Positions 16,310 through 24,934 of a DNA stretch of 64,000 nt are shown here, piece after piece (the first letter of the stretch is position 1; each line of letters opens with the position of its first letter). This DNA is from AV40 sp038230255. GTDB taxonomy: Bacteria > Verrucomicrobiota > Verrucomicrobiia > Chthoniobacterales > UBA10450. The notes under the pieces were generated by a model. The model did no database searches, was not told where the DNA came from, and worked only from the letters and a program-made list of their open reading frames with translations. The stretch covers positions 62,001 to 126,000 of the forward strand of contig JBBRNP010000003.1 of assembly GCA_038230255.1 (NCBI GenBank). Reading direction: 5' to 3'. The position numbers were made by a program, and so were the translations under genes.

Positions 16310-16759
16310 TCAGGGCGTCAGAAAAATTTTGCCGGTATAAGGATCCTTAACCGGCGTGCCGGGAGCAAAACCGCGCACGTCGATGTAACCGCTTTCGGGT
16401 GAGAACGGGCTCGTCACAAAACCTTGCTTGCCCGGCACGGGAGTTCCATAGCGAAGGTCGTCGCCCTTCTTGGAAGCTGCTCGCGAAGCAGTACGTGTAT
16501 TCCGTTCGCTCGGTGGTGCGCTGACGCGCCCGGTTGCAGTTTGAGTATTTGACCTTTCGCTGGGAGAAATTGTGGTTTCGTCAGTCTGTTTGTGACTGCG
16601 TCGCTGCGATGATCTGTGCTGCGGCTCGTTCATGGCGCGTCTCATCGCATGAAACAATCTTTCGAATGGACCTGGTTCGTCCGTCTCCGCCGGAATGCTG
16701 ATCACGCCGAGCAGCAAGATCGACATCGTTATAACGAATCGCACAAATTGTTTCATCAT
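16310..16759 (-). CDS. Secreted basic protein of unknown function
   Basis: 149-aa protein with an N-terminal signal sequence (MMKQFVRFVITMSILLLGVI) and likely cleavage before ETDEPGP. The middle (residues 45-95) is low complexity, rich in Ser, Thr, Arg and Gln. The C-terminus has GKQGFVTSPFSPESGYIDVRGF and DPYTGKIFL, a pattern seen in small periplasmic proteins of this type of bacterium. No enzymatic motif is visible. Confidence 0.7.
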   Translation of the reverse strand: MMKQFVRFVITMSILLLGVISIPAETDEPGPFERLFHAMRRAMNEPQHRSSQRRSHKQTDETTISPSERSNTQTATGRVSAPPSERNTRTASRAASKKGDDLRYGTPVPGKQGFVTSPFSPESGYIDVRGFAPGTPVKDPYTGKIFLTP

Positions 16760-16768
16760 TTTTAGTTG

Positions 16769-17470
16769 CTAGGCCCAGCCATTGTTCAACAACTCTACTG
16801 TTTCTTGGACGGCTACGCGCCAGATTATCATCATCTCTTCGTCACTTTTTTGATAGACCCCGCCCCAGTTTCCATCTTTCAGGTACGTCCGCAGCGCCTT
16901 CGGATCGAGCTGGCGAAGATGATTCATGTCCACCTCCGGTTTTTGTTCCGACGGCATTTTGACTTTTTCCAGACGGGTCCACGGAAAATTCTCCATCCAA
17001 GAAGCGTGCGACGCCACCGGATCGATCGCCTGTACCTGTGCCCACGTTTTTGGCGCGTTCCACCAGTTGTGGAATTTTATTCTGACGCCGGGATGATCGG
17101 CCATCCACTCGCCGGCCAGATTCTGCGCCGGTGTGTTTCCGCCGTGACCATTCACAATCAAGATCCGTTTGAATCCCTGCTCTGTTAGCGCGTCGAGTAT
17201 CTCGCGCACGATCGATAGGAACGTTTGCACCCGCAAGGTGATCGTTCCCGGAAATGCGCGAAAGTACGGCGTGATTCCGTATGGCTGCACTGGAAAAATC
17301 GGGACGCCCGCCAGCTCGGCCACTTCGGTCGCGAGACGTTCCGCTAAAATGCTGTCCACACTCAGACTCAGGTAGGCGTGCTGCTCGGTGCTGCCGAGCG
17401 GCAGCACGCAACGGTCGTCCCGTTTCAAATACTCCTCCACCATCATCCAATTCATCTCGCTGATCCGCAT
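16769..17470 (-). CDS. Creatininase family amidohydrolase
   Basis: Metal-dependent amidohydrolase related to creatininase and MftE. The start is set at the ATG giving MRISEMNWMMVEEYLK; a longer frame to 17509 would overlap the divergent DoxX-like gene. Motifs: LPLGSTEQHAYLSLSVDSI with metal-binding E/H/D, YGITPYFRAFPGTITL and LIVNGHGGN. Substrate is unknown; these enzymes act on cyclic amides or in redox-peptide maturation. Confidence 0.88.
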   Translation of the reverse strand: MRISEMNWMMVEEYLKRDDRCVLPLGSTEQHAYLSLSVDSILAERLATEVAELAGVPIFPVQPYGITPYFRAFPGTITLRVQTFLSIVREILDALTEQGFKRILIVNGHGGNTPAQNLAGEWMADHPGVRIKFHNWWNAPKTWAQVQAIDPVASHASWMENFPWTRLEKVKMPSEQKPEVDMNHLRQLDPKALRTYLKDGNWGGVYQKSDEEMMIIWRVAVQETVELLNNGWA

Positions 17471-17558
17471 GCTTGAATGATGCGCCGCGGTGAGCCGCGT
17501 TTCACGCATTTATTTTCGCGATTGGAAATCCGGTCGGGATCGTGCACCATCGCACGCC

Positions 17559-17933
17559 ATGAAAATTTTGACCATCAGCGCCCGAATCTTTCTCGGGCTC
17601 GTCTTTGTCTTCTTCGGCTCGAACGCATTCTTGCGGTTCCTTCCGATGCCGCCGCTGCCGGAAGGCACCGCGGGACTCTACATGAAAGCTTTTTTTGATA
17701 GCGGCTACGTTTACGTGATCGGCGGTATGCAACTAATCGGCGGTTTGCTTTTGCTCATCGGCCGTTTCGTTCCCCTCGGCCTCACCATCCTGGCCGCGAT
17801 CATCTTCAACATCTGGGCGTTCCACATTCTCATGGCGCCCGAGGGTTTGCCGCCGGACCTTGTGGTCACGCTACTCGAGCTGTTCTTAATCTGGCGCTAC
17901 CGGGAACACTTCGCCGGGATTTTGCGCCCGTGA
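17559..17933 (+). CDS. DoxX-like membrane protein
   Basis: Small four-helix membrane protein (about 124 aa). Motifs ARIFLGLVFVFFGSNAF, GTAGLYMKAFFDSGYVYVIGG and QLIGGLLLLIGRFVPLGL fit the DoxX/SURF4-like family. The ATG at 17559 is chosen because it starts just before the first helix; an in-frame upstream start at 17490 would overlap the divergent creatininase gene. Role unknown, perhaps quinone or redox related. Confidence 0.85.
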   Translation: MKILTISARIFLGLVFVFFGSNAFLRFLPMPPLPEGTAGLYMKAFFDSGYVYVIGGMQLIGGLLLLIGRFVPLGLTILAAIIFNIWAFHILMAPEGLPPDLVVTLLELFLIWRYREHFAGILRP

Positions 17934-17937
17934 AAAG

Positions 17938-18648
17938 TTAGCTCGGAAGCGAAAAGCAGACGGTCTCGTTCGCCGCGCGATAGTTCGTCCAAAAATTCTC
18001 GCCGTCGAATGTCAGTGAGCGCGCCGCAAACGGGACTCTTGCAACATCTACCACCTCGGGCTTCTCGTCTCGCGGATTAAGTCGCGCAATCCACCATTGT
18101 TCTTGTCCTTGCTTCGCCGCGCCTCTGAATCGGTCAGCCGTCGGCGGACCCTCCGCGTATTGGGGCCGCGGAACATTTTCAGTTCCGCGCAGGACGTAAA
18201 TCGCGCCGTTGGCAAACACGTGACCGCAGATTTCCGCGCCGACGTCAATCTTCCGGACGACTTTGCCATCATTTTCCAACTTCAAAATCCGCTGCTGATA
18301 CCATTGGCTGAGGTAAAGGCTTTCGCCGTCGTAGCTCAGGTACGAGCCAGTCAGGTCCGGACAGGCAAATAACTTTTCGAATCGCCCGTTGCCGTTGTAA
18401 CGATACACGTAACGATCATCATTCAGGCCTTTGCCAATGGTGACATGCATCGCTCCGTTGGTTGCGACCGCCGCCCAAACCACTCCTGGCGGGTCGAGCT
18501 CATCGAGAATTTTCGATCGCTCGATGTCGATCTTGTAGAGAAAACCGAGGTCGCGCGAGCTCATCCACATTTGTTTGCCGTCCCAAGCCAGCGCCTGCGG
18601 CGTGACCGCTGGCGAAGGAAATCGTTTTTGCTCTTTGATCGTTGGCAT
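17938..18648 (-). CDS. Beta-propeller-like protein of unknown function
   Basis: About 236 aa without signal peptide. The sequence shows repeated blade-like units with W and D at turns: ALAWDGKQMWMSSRDLGFLYKID, AAVATNGAMHVTIG, LSYDGESLYLSQWYQQRILKL and LTFDGENFWTNYRA. This suggests a six- or seven-bladed propeller like those of SMP-30 or glutamine cyclotransferases. The ATG at 18648 has GGGAG at the right distance. Convergent with the DoxX-like gene. No catalytic residues assigned. Confidence 0.7.
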   Translation of the reverse strand: MPTIKEQKRFPSPAVTPQALAWDGKQMWMSSRDLGFLYKIDIERSKILDELDPPGVVWAAVATNGAMHVTIGKGLNDDRYVYRYNGNGRFEKLFACPDLTGSYLSYDGESLYLSQWYQQRILKLENDGKVVRKIDVGAEICGHVFANGAIYVLRGTENVPRPQYAEGPPTADRFRGAAKQGQEQWWIARLNPRDEKPEVVDVARVPFAARSLTFDGENFWTNYRAANETVCFSLPS

Positions 18649-18689
18649 GTTCATTCTCCCGAACAACATCGGTGATTTGTCGTCGTTTT

Positions 18690-18724
18690 CTACTTTCTAA
18701 TTTCTCCTTCCTACTTTCTACTTT
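18690..18724. repeat. Degenerate CTACTTTCTAATTTCT repeats
   Basis: Three to four imperfect copies of the TTCTACTTTC / TTTCTCCTTCC type precede the GTG start of the POT transporter. The same word type recurs at 33680-33747 and inside thiC (55396-55468 and 55587-55619). Confidence 0.55.
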
Positions 18725-18729
18725 GCTCC

Positions 18730-20112
18730 GTGCACAATCCTAAGGACCGCAGTTTTATCGGGCATCCGCGCGGGCTCGGTTACATCGCGTTCGCCGAGGC
18801 GTGGGAACGTTTTTCTTACTACGGGATGCAAGCGCTGCTCGTTCTCTACATGGTCAACCGGCTGCTCCATCCCGGACACATCGAGAACATTCTCGGCTTC
18901 GGCCCGTTTCGCCACCTGATCGAAAGTTTTCGCGGACCACTCTCGGTCCAGGCGCTCGCCTCCACGATCTTCGGCCTTTACACCGGTCTGGTTTATCTCA
19001 CACCGATTGCCGGCGGCTTGATCGCAGATCGTTTGCTCGGACGGACGCGCACCATCACCATCGGCGCGCTGCTCATGTCGGCCGGACATTTCTTGATGGC
19101 GTTCGACATCAGTTTTCTCCTCGCGCTCACTTGTCTGCTCTGCGGCGTCGGTTGTTTTAAAGGAAACCTCGCCAGTCAGGTTGGCGCGCTCTACGCCACC
19201 GGCGACAATCGCCGCGCCGACGCGTTTCAGATTTATTACATCTTCATCAATGGCGGAGTCATCGCGGCGCCCCTCATTGCCGGCACCCTGGGCGAAAAAG
19301 TCGGTTGGCACTGGGGCTTCGGCGTTGCCGGCGTCGGCATGCTGATCGGCCTGACCATTTATTTGTTAGGCCGGAAATATTTGCCGCCCGATTCACCGGT
19401 GGTCGAAAAAAAGGAGGCCAGCGCCGACGGCACCGCCAAGACGAAGCTGAGCCGCCGCGACAAAATGGCAATCGCCATGCTGATTGCGCTTTTGCCTTTT
19501 CTAACGATCGCGATCATCCCCAACCAACAAATCTTCAACGCTTATCTGGTCTGGGCTCAGGACAACGCCAATCTCATCTTCTTCGGAAAGAAAATGCCGA
19601 CGACGTGGTTGATCACACTGGATTCGATTGTCTCGGTCAGCTTTCTTTTCATTGCAGTGATATTCTGGCGCATTTGGTCGAAAAAATTTCGTGAACCGGC
19701 CGAGATCACCAAGATCGCAATTGGCAGTCTCATCGCTGTCACCGGTATGCTTTCGCTCATGATTGGGGCGGCAACCGCCGGTCCCGGAGGAAAAGTTTCG
19801 ATAGGTTGGCTTATTGCGTTCCATGTCTTGAACAGCGCCGGATTTGCCAATGTCTTTCCGGTTTCGCTTGCGCTTTATGCGCGCGTCGCGCCAGCCGCAC
19901 TGTCCGCCACCATCATTGGCATTTATTATCTGGCCTTCTTTGCCGGCAACAATCTCGTCGGCTGGATCGGCGGTTTTCTAGAAAAAATGCCGGCCACACA
20001 ATTCTGGCTGCTGCATGCGGCGATGGCTGGAGTCGCCGGTGTTACTTTTCTCCTCGCCGGCAAACTCTTCGGTCATCTCCTCGCCCCGGACGAAAACGCA
20101 TCAGCCGCCTAA
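18730..20112 (+). CDS. POT family peptide transporter
   Basis: Proton-dependent oligopeptide transporter of the MFS (460 aa). The N-terminal AEAWERFSYYGMQALLVLYM contains the ExxERFxYY signature. The PTR2 motif region GGLIADRLLGRTRTITIG and FQIYYIFINGGVIAAPLIAG follow. Length and about 12-14 helices fit. The start is GTG at 18730 with no strong ribosome site, directly after a degenerate repeat tract. A second POT-type gene lies at 43789-45291 in the window. Confidence 0.92.
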   Translation: MHNPKDRSFIGHPRGLGYIAFAEAWERFSYYGMQALLVLYMVNRLLHPGHIENILGFGPFRHLIESFRGPLSVQALASTIFGLYTGLVYLTPIAGGLIADRLLGRTRTITIGALLMSAGHFLMAFDISFLLALTCLLCGVGCFKGNLASQVGALYATGDNRRADAFQIYYIFINGGVIAAPLIAGTLGEKVGWHWGFGVAGVGMLIGLTIYLLGRKYLPPDSPVVEKKEASADGTAKTKLSRRDKMAIAMLIALLPFLTIAIIPNQQIFNAYLVWAQDNANLIFFGKKMPTTWLITLDSIVSVSFLFIAVIFWRIWSKKFREPAEITKIAIGSLIAVTGMLSLMIGAATAGPGGKVSIGWLIAFHVLNSAGFANVFPVSLALYARVAPAALSATIIGIYYLAFFAGNNLVGWIGGFLEKMPATQFWLLHAAMAGVAGVTFLLAGKLFGHLLAPDENASAA

Positions 20113-20115
20113 CCA

Positions 20116-20439
20116 ATGAGTGGCGTTGTTGTCATCGTCGCGTATCGCCCAAAGCCAGGAAAAGAAAAAGAGTTGCTCGAGCTCGTGCGCGGCCGCGTGC
20201 CAACTTTGCGCAACGAAGGACTGGTCACCAATCGCGTGCCGACGATCATGCGTTCGCGCGACGGCACCATCATCGAGGTCTCGGAATGGAAATCGCAGGA
20301 AGCGATCGATGCCGCCCACAAAAATCCCAACGTGCTTGCGATGTGGAATAAATTCTTTGCGATCTGCGACTGTGTTCCGCTCAAGACCCTGGCGGAAGCA
20401 GAAGAAATGTTTGCCGGCTTTCAGCCGATGGCGGACTGA
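20116..20439 (+). CDS. ABM-domain (antibiotic biosynthesis monooxygenase-like) protein
   Basis: A 107-aa ferredoxin-like alpha/beta protein. VVIVAYRPKPGKEKELLELVRGRVPTL broken in parts, then RDGTIIEVSEWKSQEAIDAAH, is the usual ABM/dimeric alpha-beta barrel pattern. It starts three bases after the POT gene stop. Such proteins act as heme- or quinol-degrading monooxygenases or have no known activity; nothing here decides between them. Confidence 0.8.
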   Translation: MSGVVVIVAYRPKPGKEKELLELVRGRVPTLRNEGLVTNRVPTIMRSRDGTIIEVSEWKSQEAIDAAHKNPNVLAMWNKFFAICDCVPLKTLAEAEEMFAGFQPMAD

Positions 20440-20481
20440 ACTCTGAACTCCGCGCGAATTTTCATTCTGACGCTGCTCGCG

Positions 20482-21363
20482 ATGATGGCATTCGCGAGCA
20501 ATTCGCTTCTTTGTCGCGCGGCGCTGAAGGAGACGACTATCGATGCTGCAACCTTTACTTCTGTTCGCATCATCTCGGGCGCGCTCGCAGTCTGCGCGAT
20601 CCTGCTCGCACGCTCCAGCTTCTCGCCACTGGTCACTCGCCACTCGTCACTCAAAAATGGCAATTGGATCTCCGCGTTCTCGCTCTTTGCTTACGCCGCA
20701 GCATTTTCGTTTGCCTACAACACACTCTCGGCCGGAACTGGAGCGCTGCTTTTGTTCGGCGCGGTCCAGGCAACGATGATTTTGTGGGGTTTTCGCAGAG
20801 GCGAACGATTACATCCAATTCAGATCGCTGGTCTGGTTGTGGCCGTTGCCGGACTTATTCTGCTCGTATTGCCCGGACTCTCCTCTCCGCCATTGATTGG
20901 TTCGATTCTGATGCTGAGTGCCGGCGTCGCCTGGGGCGTTTATTCGCTTCGTGGAAAAGTTAAAGGCCAGTCCGGCTCGGACCGCGACGCAATTGCCACT
21001 ACTGCGGGAAATTTCCTGCGCGCCGTTCCATTTGCAGCGCTCCTCAGTATCGCCATGATCAACCAGGCACATGTTAATTCGTTAGGCTTGGTTTACGCAT
21101 TCATTTCCGGAGCGGTTACTTCCGGACTCGGTTACGTAATCTGGTACACCGCATTGACCGGCTTGAAAGCTGCCAGCGCCGCCACGGTTCAACTCAGTGT
21201 GCCCGTTCTCGCCGCGACTGGTGGAATTCTTTTGCTCGGCGAACCGATTACCTTGCGTTATATCATCGCGTCCATTGCCGTGCTCGGTGGAATCTTTTTG
21301 GTCGTAATTGAAAGACAGCGTGGTCCGAGCCGGACCGACCGCACCCAATCTCTCGCGAAATGA
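20482..21363 (+). CDS. EamA family transporter with repeat-encoded insertions
   Basis: Ten-helix drug/metabolite transporter. From ATG 20482 the first helix is short (MMAFASNSLLCRAALK). The frame is open up to the TGA of the previous gene and upstream codons 20443-20481 encode NSARIFILTLLA, the natural start of helix 1, but contain no ATG, GTG or TTG; CTG at 20443 is the best candidate, with GGCGGA upstream. Residues 49-58 (PLVTRHSSLK) are read from GTCACTC-type repeats and residues 162-168 (GQSGSDR) from a dispersed palindrome; a second palindrome copy encodes the C-terminal GPSRTDR. Family helices are otherwise intact. It overlaps the acyltransferase start. Confidence 0.85.
   Translation: MMAFASNSLLCRAALKETTIDAATFTSVRIISGALAVCAILLARSSFSPLVTRHSSLKNGNWISAFSLFAYAAAFSFAYNTLSAGTGALLLFGAVQATMILWGFRRGERLHPIQIAGLVVAVAGLILLVLPGLSSPPLIGSILMLSAGVAWGVYSLRGKVKGQSGSDRDAIATTAGNFLRAVPFAALLSIAMINQAHVNSLGLVYAFISGAVTSGLGYVIWYTALTGLKAASAATVQLSVPVLAATGGILLLGEPITLRYIIASIAVLGGIFLVVIERQRGPSRTDRTQSLAK
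20626..20654. repeat. GTCACTC-type short repeats inside an EamA gene
   Basis: Imperfect copies CACTGGTCACTC, CGCCACTC and CGTCACTC are read in frame as PLVTRHSSL between helix 1-2 segments of the transporter. The same words are common in intergenic regions (36975, 42150, 48060, 52746, 56250). Confidence 0.75.
20966..20983. repeat. GTCCG/CGGAC palindrome copy 1 (inside EamA gene)
   Basis: GCCAGTCCGGCTCGGACC, one of six copies in the window. The 5-base arms GTCCG and CGGAC enclose a 3-base loop. Read in frame as GQSGSDR. Confidence 0.8.
21322..21336. repeat. GTCCG/CGGAC palindrome copy 2 (3' end of EamA gene)
   Basis: GGTCCGAGCCGGACC, a perfect 6-base-arm hairpin with AGC loop. It encodes part of the unconserved C-terminal tail of the transporter. 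Confidence 0.75.
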
Positions 21364-22463
21364 AGCGTTTAGCCTGGATCGACATCTCAAAAGGCCTGGC
21401 GATTCTGTTTGTGGTTTACTTTCACTTCTTCCGGACTGTTTTCGAGCACTACCAGGTGCCGGCTGCTGATTGGAGCGGTCTTGCGACAAGCACGATGTCG
21501 ATCTTGCGCGGAGCGTGGTGGCAAATTTCGGGTCTCGGCTTTCATGCCGTCGGCGCGTTCATCATTCTGAGCGGCTGGACACTGATGCAATCGACCATGA
21601 GCCGTGCCGCATCAGGCCACGTCGGCTGGGGCGCATGGTACGGCACGCGATTCGTTAGGCTTTATCCCATGTACTGGGTCGCGCATTTGGTTTACCTCCT
21701 TTCGCCGTTCGTCGCCCGACTGGAACCGGTCGACGGCCGGATCATTCTCAGCCTGCTCGGGCTTCGCTTCATCAACATCGAGATGAATTTCATGTACCTG
21801 AATGCCGCCTGGTGGTACTTCTCGATGTTGATCCAGTTTTACCTGTTCTTTCCCCTGCTCTTTTGGGCGGCGAAAAGATTCGGAGGATGGATCTTCTTGT
21901 TAGTGGCGTGTGCACTCGGATTTTTCGTTCGCTATCTGATGCTTGATGTTTATCCGGTCCACGGACTCTGGACTCTTGGCGGGTTCGCCATTTGTCGCCT
22001 GCCCGAGTTCGCGTTGGGCATGGCGCTTGGAATGTGGCACGCAAGATCGACATCGCGGGTGGAATGGTTTCTTCTGCGCGGCCCGGGACTTATCGCCGGC
22101 CTCATTTTGTATCCGCTCGCGCTGAAACTTTATGACAACGGCATCGCCTATGTCTTTTGCGATTTCGGAACGGGCGCGTGCTCTTTTCTGGCAATCGTGG
22201 GCGTCGCCGGATTGATTTCGCGCGTTACCGGGCCCGCCAAAATCATCGGACTCGTCGGCGCCTATTCCTACGGCCTCTATCTCATTCACCAGCCTTACGT
22301 CATCTGGCTTGGATTGAAGATTCGGCCGCAATCGATCTGGATGTTCATTCTGATTTTCGGCATCACAGCCGCGGTCCTGAGCGCTTGGGGAATCGTTTTG
22401 GAGAAAACAACCAACGCGCTGGTGACCAAACTTCTTCCAGCAAGAAAAACCGCGCACGCCTGA
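21360..22463 (+). CDS. Acyltransferase 3 family membrane protein
   Basis: Multi-helix O-acyltransferase of the OafA/NodX type (367 aa, about ten helices). The N-terminal RLAWIDISKGLAILFVVYFHFF carries the catalytic-region His, and the R/H-containing TRFVRLYPMYWVAHLVYL follows as in the family. The C-terminal GAYSYGLYLIHQPYV is also diagnostic. It probably transfers acetyl or other acyl groups to surface glycans. Start ATG overlaps the stop of the EamA gene, so translation is coupled. Confidence 0.92.
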   Translation: MKRLAWIDISKGLAILFVVYFHFFRTVFEHYQVPAADWSGLATSTMSILRGAWWQISGLGFHAVGAFIILSGWTLMQSTMSRAASGHVGWGAWYGTRFVRLYPMYWVAHLVYLLSPFVARLEPVDGRIILSLLGLRFINIEMNFMYLNAAWWYFSMLIQFYLFFPLLFWAAKRFGGWIFLLVACALGFFVRYLMLDVYPVHGLWTLGGFAICRLPEFALGMALGMWHARSTSRVEWFLLRGPGLIAGLILYPLALKLYDNGIAYVFCDFGTGACSFLAIVGVAGLISRVTGPAKIIGLVGAYSYGLYLIHQPYVIWLGLKIRPQSIWMFILIFGITAAVLSAWGIVLEKTTNALVTKLLPARKTAHA

Positions 22464-22485
22464 CGGCTCAACCTCTCAACTTCTT

Positions 22486-22914
22486 GTGAAAGACAACATC
22501 GAACTCGGTGCGGTGGAAGATCACGATGGCATACTGACCATTCGCGGCGGGGGCGCGCGACGCGATTGGAACGGAATTCATTATAAACAAGGCATGTCGT
22601 CCAAAAACGTTGGCACGACCAAACTCTCGGCCAACATCGCAACCATTCCGCCGGGCGGTGTCGCTTACGCCCATATTCACGTCGACTTCGAGGTGATCCT
22701 TTACATCATCGAAGGAAAAGTCCGCCACGAGTTTGGAGATGGGTGCAAGAAAGTGCTGGAGAACGGAGCCGGCGATTTCATTTACATCAAACCCGGCGTG
22801 CCGCACGAAGTCTTCAACATGAGCGATACCGAGCCTGTCATCGCTTTTGTCGCCCGCTCTTCAGCTGAAGAGTGGGACCACATTATCCCCTACGACCGCA
22901 ACCAAAAAACCTGA
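22486..22914 (+). CDS. Cupin domain protein
   Basis: Single-cupin protein of 142 aa. Cupin motif 1 is HIHVDFEVILYIIEGKVRHEFG with metal-type His and Glu, and motif 2 is GDFIYIKPGVPHEVFNMS. The start is GTG at 22486. Possible roles are isomerase, dioxygenase or small-molecule binding; the neighbours (acyltransferase, peptidase) do not decide. Ends nine bases before the S9 peptidase. Confidence 0.88.
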   Translation: MKDNIELGAVEDHDGILTIRGGGARRDWNGIHYKQGMSSKNVGTTKLSANIATIPPGGVAYAHIHVDFEVILYIIEGKVRHEFGDGCKKVLENGAGDFIYIKPGVPHEVFNMSDTEPVIAFVARSSAEEWDHIIPYDRNQKT

Positions 22915-22923
22915 AGTTACCGC

Positions 22924-24894
22924 ATGATAAAGTATTTTTTTCTGGCATGTCTGTGTCCAGCGCTTTTAACCGCTCAAAACATGCAGCTCACCGAACAGTT
23001 GGGTAAAACGGTCCTTTATAGCGACATCGCGCTTTCGCCCGATGGCAAAAATGTCGCGTGGGTGCAGTCAACTGCTGCGATCGCGACCAGGCAAACGTAT
23101 ATCGGTGGGACCTCAGAAAATTCGCCGTTAACAATGGTTAACCTTGCGACCACTGGCGAAAGGACAGATGCCAATCCTGTCTGGGCGCCTGATTCTCAAA
23201 CGCTCGCATTTTTTTCCAACGCTGGTGAGGTCCGAGGCGGACTGGCATCTGAGCAAAAGCAGCTTTGGACGGTGAATGCTGACGGTGCCGGTGCGAAAAA
23301 GCTTACGCAATTGAGCGGATACGCCGCGCGACCCGCTTGGTCGCACGACGGGAAACAAATTGCCTTCTTATATATAGAGGGCGCTGGCGGCGGCGGCCCG
23401 CTCCTGGCCGCGCCCACCACGACTGGCGTTATCGACAAGGCGATTCACAATCAGCGGATCGCGGTCGTCGATGTCGCTACCGGCCAGGTGCGCCAAGTTT
23501 CGCCGCCAGATCGTCATATTTACGATTTCGATTGGTCGCCGGACGACAAAATGTTCGTCGCAACCGCCGCGCCGGGACCAGGCGATAACAATTGGTGGAT
23601 CGCCCAGATCTACAAGATCGACATCGCTAAGGGCGACGCCAAGTCCATCTACAAACCAAAGTTTCAAATCGCGGTTCCGCGCTGGTCGCCGGATGGAAAA
23701 TCGGTCGCGTTCATCGAAGGCTTGATGAGCGACGAAGGATTTCATGGGGGCGATCTCTTTACTATTTCCGCCGATGGAAGTGGCCTAACGAATCGAACGC
23801 CGAAACGCAAAAGCTCCGTCAGTTCAATCTTCTGGCAGATGCCGGACCGAATCCTTTTCACCGAATATGTCGGCGGTGGAACCGCGATCTCCGAACTGAC
23901 GCTCGCGAATAATTCCGTCCGAACAATTTGGAAAGGTGCGGAAGGTCTGCACGCATTTGGAAATTTTCCGAACTTCGCCATCTCCAACGACGGCAAATTT
24001 TCCGCCGCCAGCCGGAGCAGTTACAACACCCCGCCCGAAGTTTGGGCTGGGCCGATCGGTGAATGGCGTCAGCTGACAAAGAACAACGCAGCGCTGTCTG
24101 CGACTTGGGGAAAAGCAGAGAGTTTCGAATGGACCAACGAAGGTTTTAACATCCAGGGCTGGATCGTTCCGCCCGCGAAAGTGGAGTCCGGGAAGAAATA
24201 TCCAATGGTCGTCCTAATTCACGGCGGACCTTCCAGCGTCACGACGTCGGACTGGCCCGCGGGTTTTGGAATGTCGCGGGCGATTATCGCTGCTCTTTCA
24301 GAACGCGGTTATTACGTGCTCCTGCCCAATCCGCGCGGCAGCTATGGTCAGGGCGAAGATTTCGTCCGCGGCAATGTGAAAGATCTTGGCCACGGGGATC
24401 TGCGCGATGATCTCGCCGGGGTCGATGCGGCGATAAAAAAATATCCGATCGATCCTAATCGGCTCGGCGTAACCGGTTGGAGTTACGGCGGGTTCATGAC
24501 GATGTGGACCGTCACCCAAACGAATCGGTTTCGCGGCGCTGTCGCCGGCGCAGGCATCGCCAATTGGCAAAGTTACTACGGCCAGAACCTGATCGATCAA
24601 TGGATGATCCCGTTCTTCGGCGCATCGGTTTACGACGATCCGGCCGTTTACGAAAAGAGTTCGCCCATTCACTTCATCAAGAACGTGAAGACTCCAACGC
24701 TGGTGATCGTTGGCGAATTCGATGCAGAATGTCCGTCGCCGCAGTCCTACGAATTCTGGCACGCGTTGCGGACACTCAAGGTGCCGACTCAGCTCATCAT
24801 TTATCCCGGCGAAGGCCACCTCTTTATCAAACCTGAAAACCAAGCCGACCGGATCGACCAAACCGTTGCCTGGTTCGACAAATATTTGAAATAG
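22924..24894 (+). CDS. S9 family prolyl oligopeptidase / acylaminoacyl peptidase
   Basis: Serine peptidase of 656 aa with an N-terminal signal-like stretch (IKYFFLACLCPALLTAQN), a beta-propeller of WD-like blades (VWAPDSQTLAFFS, RPAWSHDGKQIAFL, WSPDGKSVAFIEG) and a C-terminal alpha/beta-hydrolase. The triad is S520 (GWSYGGFM), D600 (GEFDAECP) and H632 (GEGHLF). The propeller limits substrates to short peptides. Likely periplasmic. With the downstream dipeptide epimerase it may serve peptide utilisation; that is inference from position. Confidence 0.94.
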   Translation: MIKYFFLACLCPALLTAQNMQLTEQLGKTVLYSDIALSPDGKNVAWVQSTAAIATRQTYIGGTSENSPLTMVNLATTGERTDANPVWAPDSQTLAFFSNAGEVRGGLASEQKQLWTVNADGAGAKKLTQLSGYAARPAWSHDGKQIAFLYIEGAGGGGPLLAAPTTTGVIDKAIHNQRIAVVDVATGQVRQVSPPDRHIYDFDWSPDDKMFVATAAPGPGDNNWWIAQIYKIDIAKGDAKSIYKPKFQIAVPRWSPDGKSVAFIEGLMSDEGFHGGDLFTISADGSGLTNRTPKRKSSVSSIFWQMPDRILFTEYVGGGTAISELTLANNSVRTIWKGAEGLHAFGNFPNFAISNDGKFSAASRSSYNTPPEVWAGPIGEWRQLTKNNAALSATWGKAESFEWTNEGFNIQGWIVPPAKVESGKKYPMVVLIHGGPSSVTTSDWPAGFGMSRAIIAALSERGYYVLLPNPRGSYGQGEDFVRGNVKDLGHGDLRDDLAGVDAAIKKYPIDPNRLGVTGWSYGGFMTMWTVTQTNRFRGAVAGAGIANWQSYYGQNLIDQWMIPFFGASVYDDPAVYEKSSPIHFIKNVKTPTLVIVGEFDAECPSPQSYEFWHALRTLKVPTQLIIYPGEGHLFIKPENQADRIDQTVAWFDKYLK

Positions 24895-24934
24895 CGGCTG
24901 CAGCCGCTGACTTCTGACTTGTGACCGCTGACCC

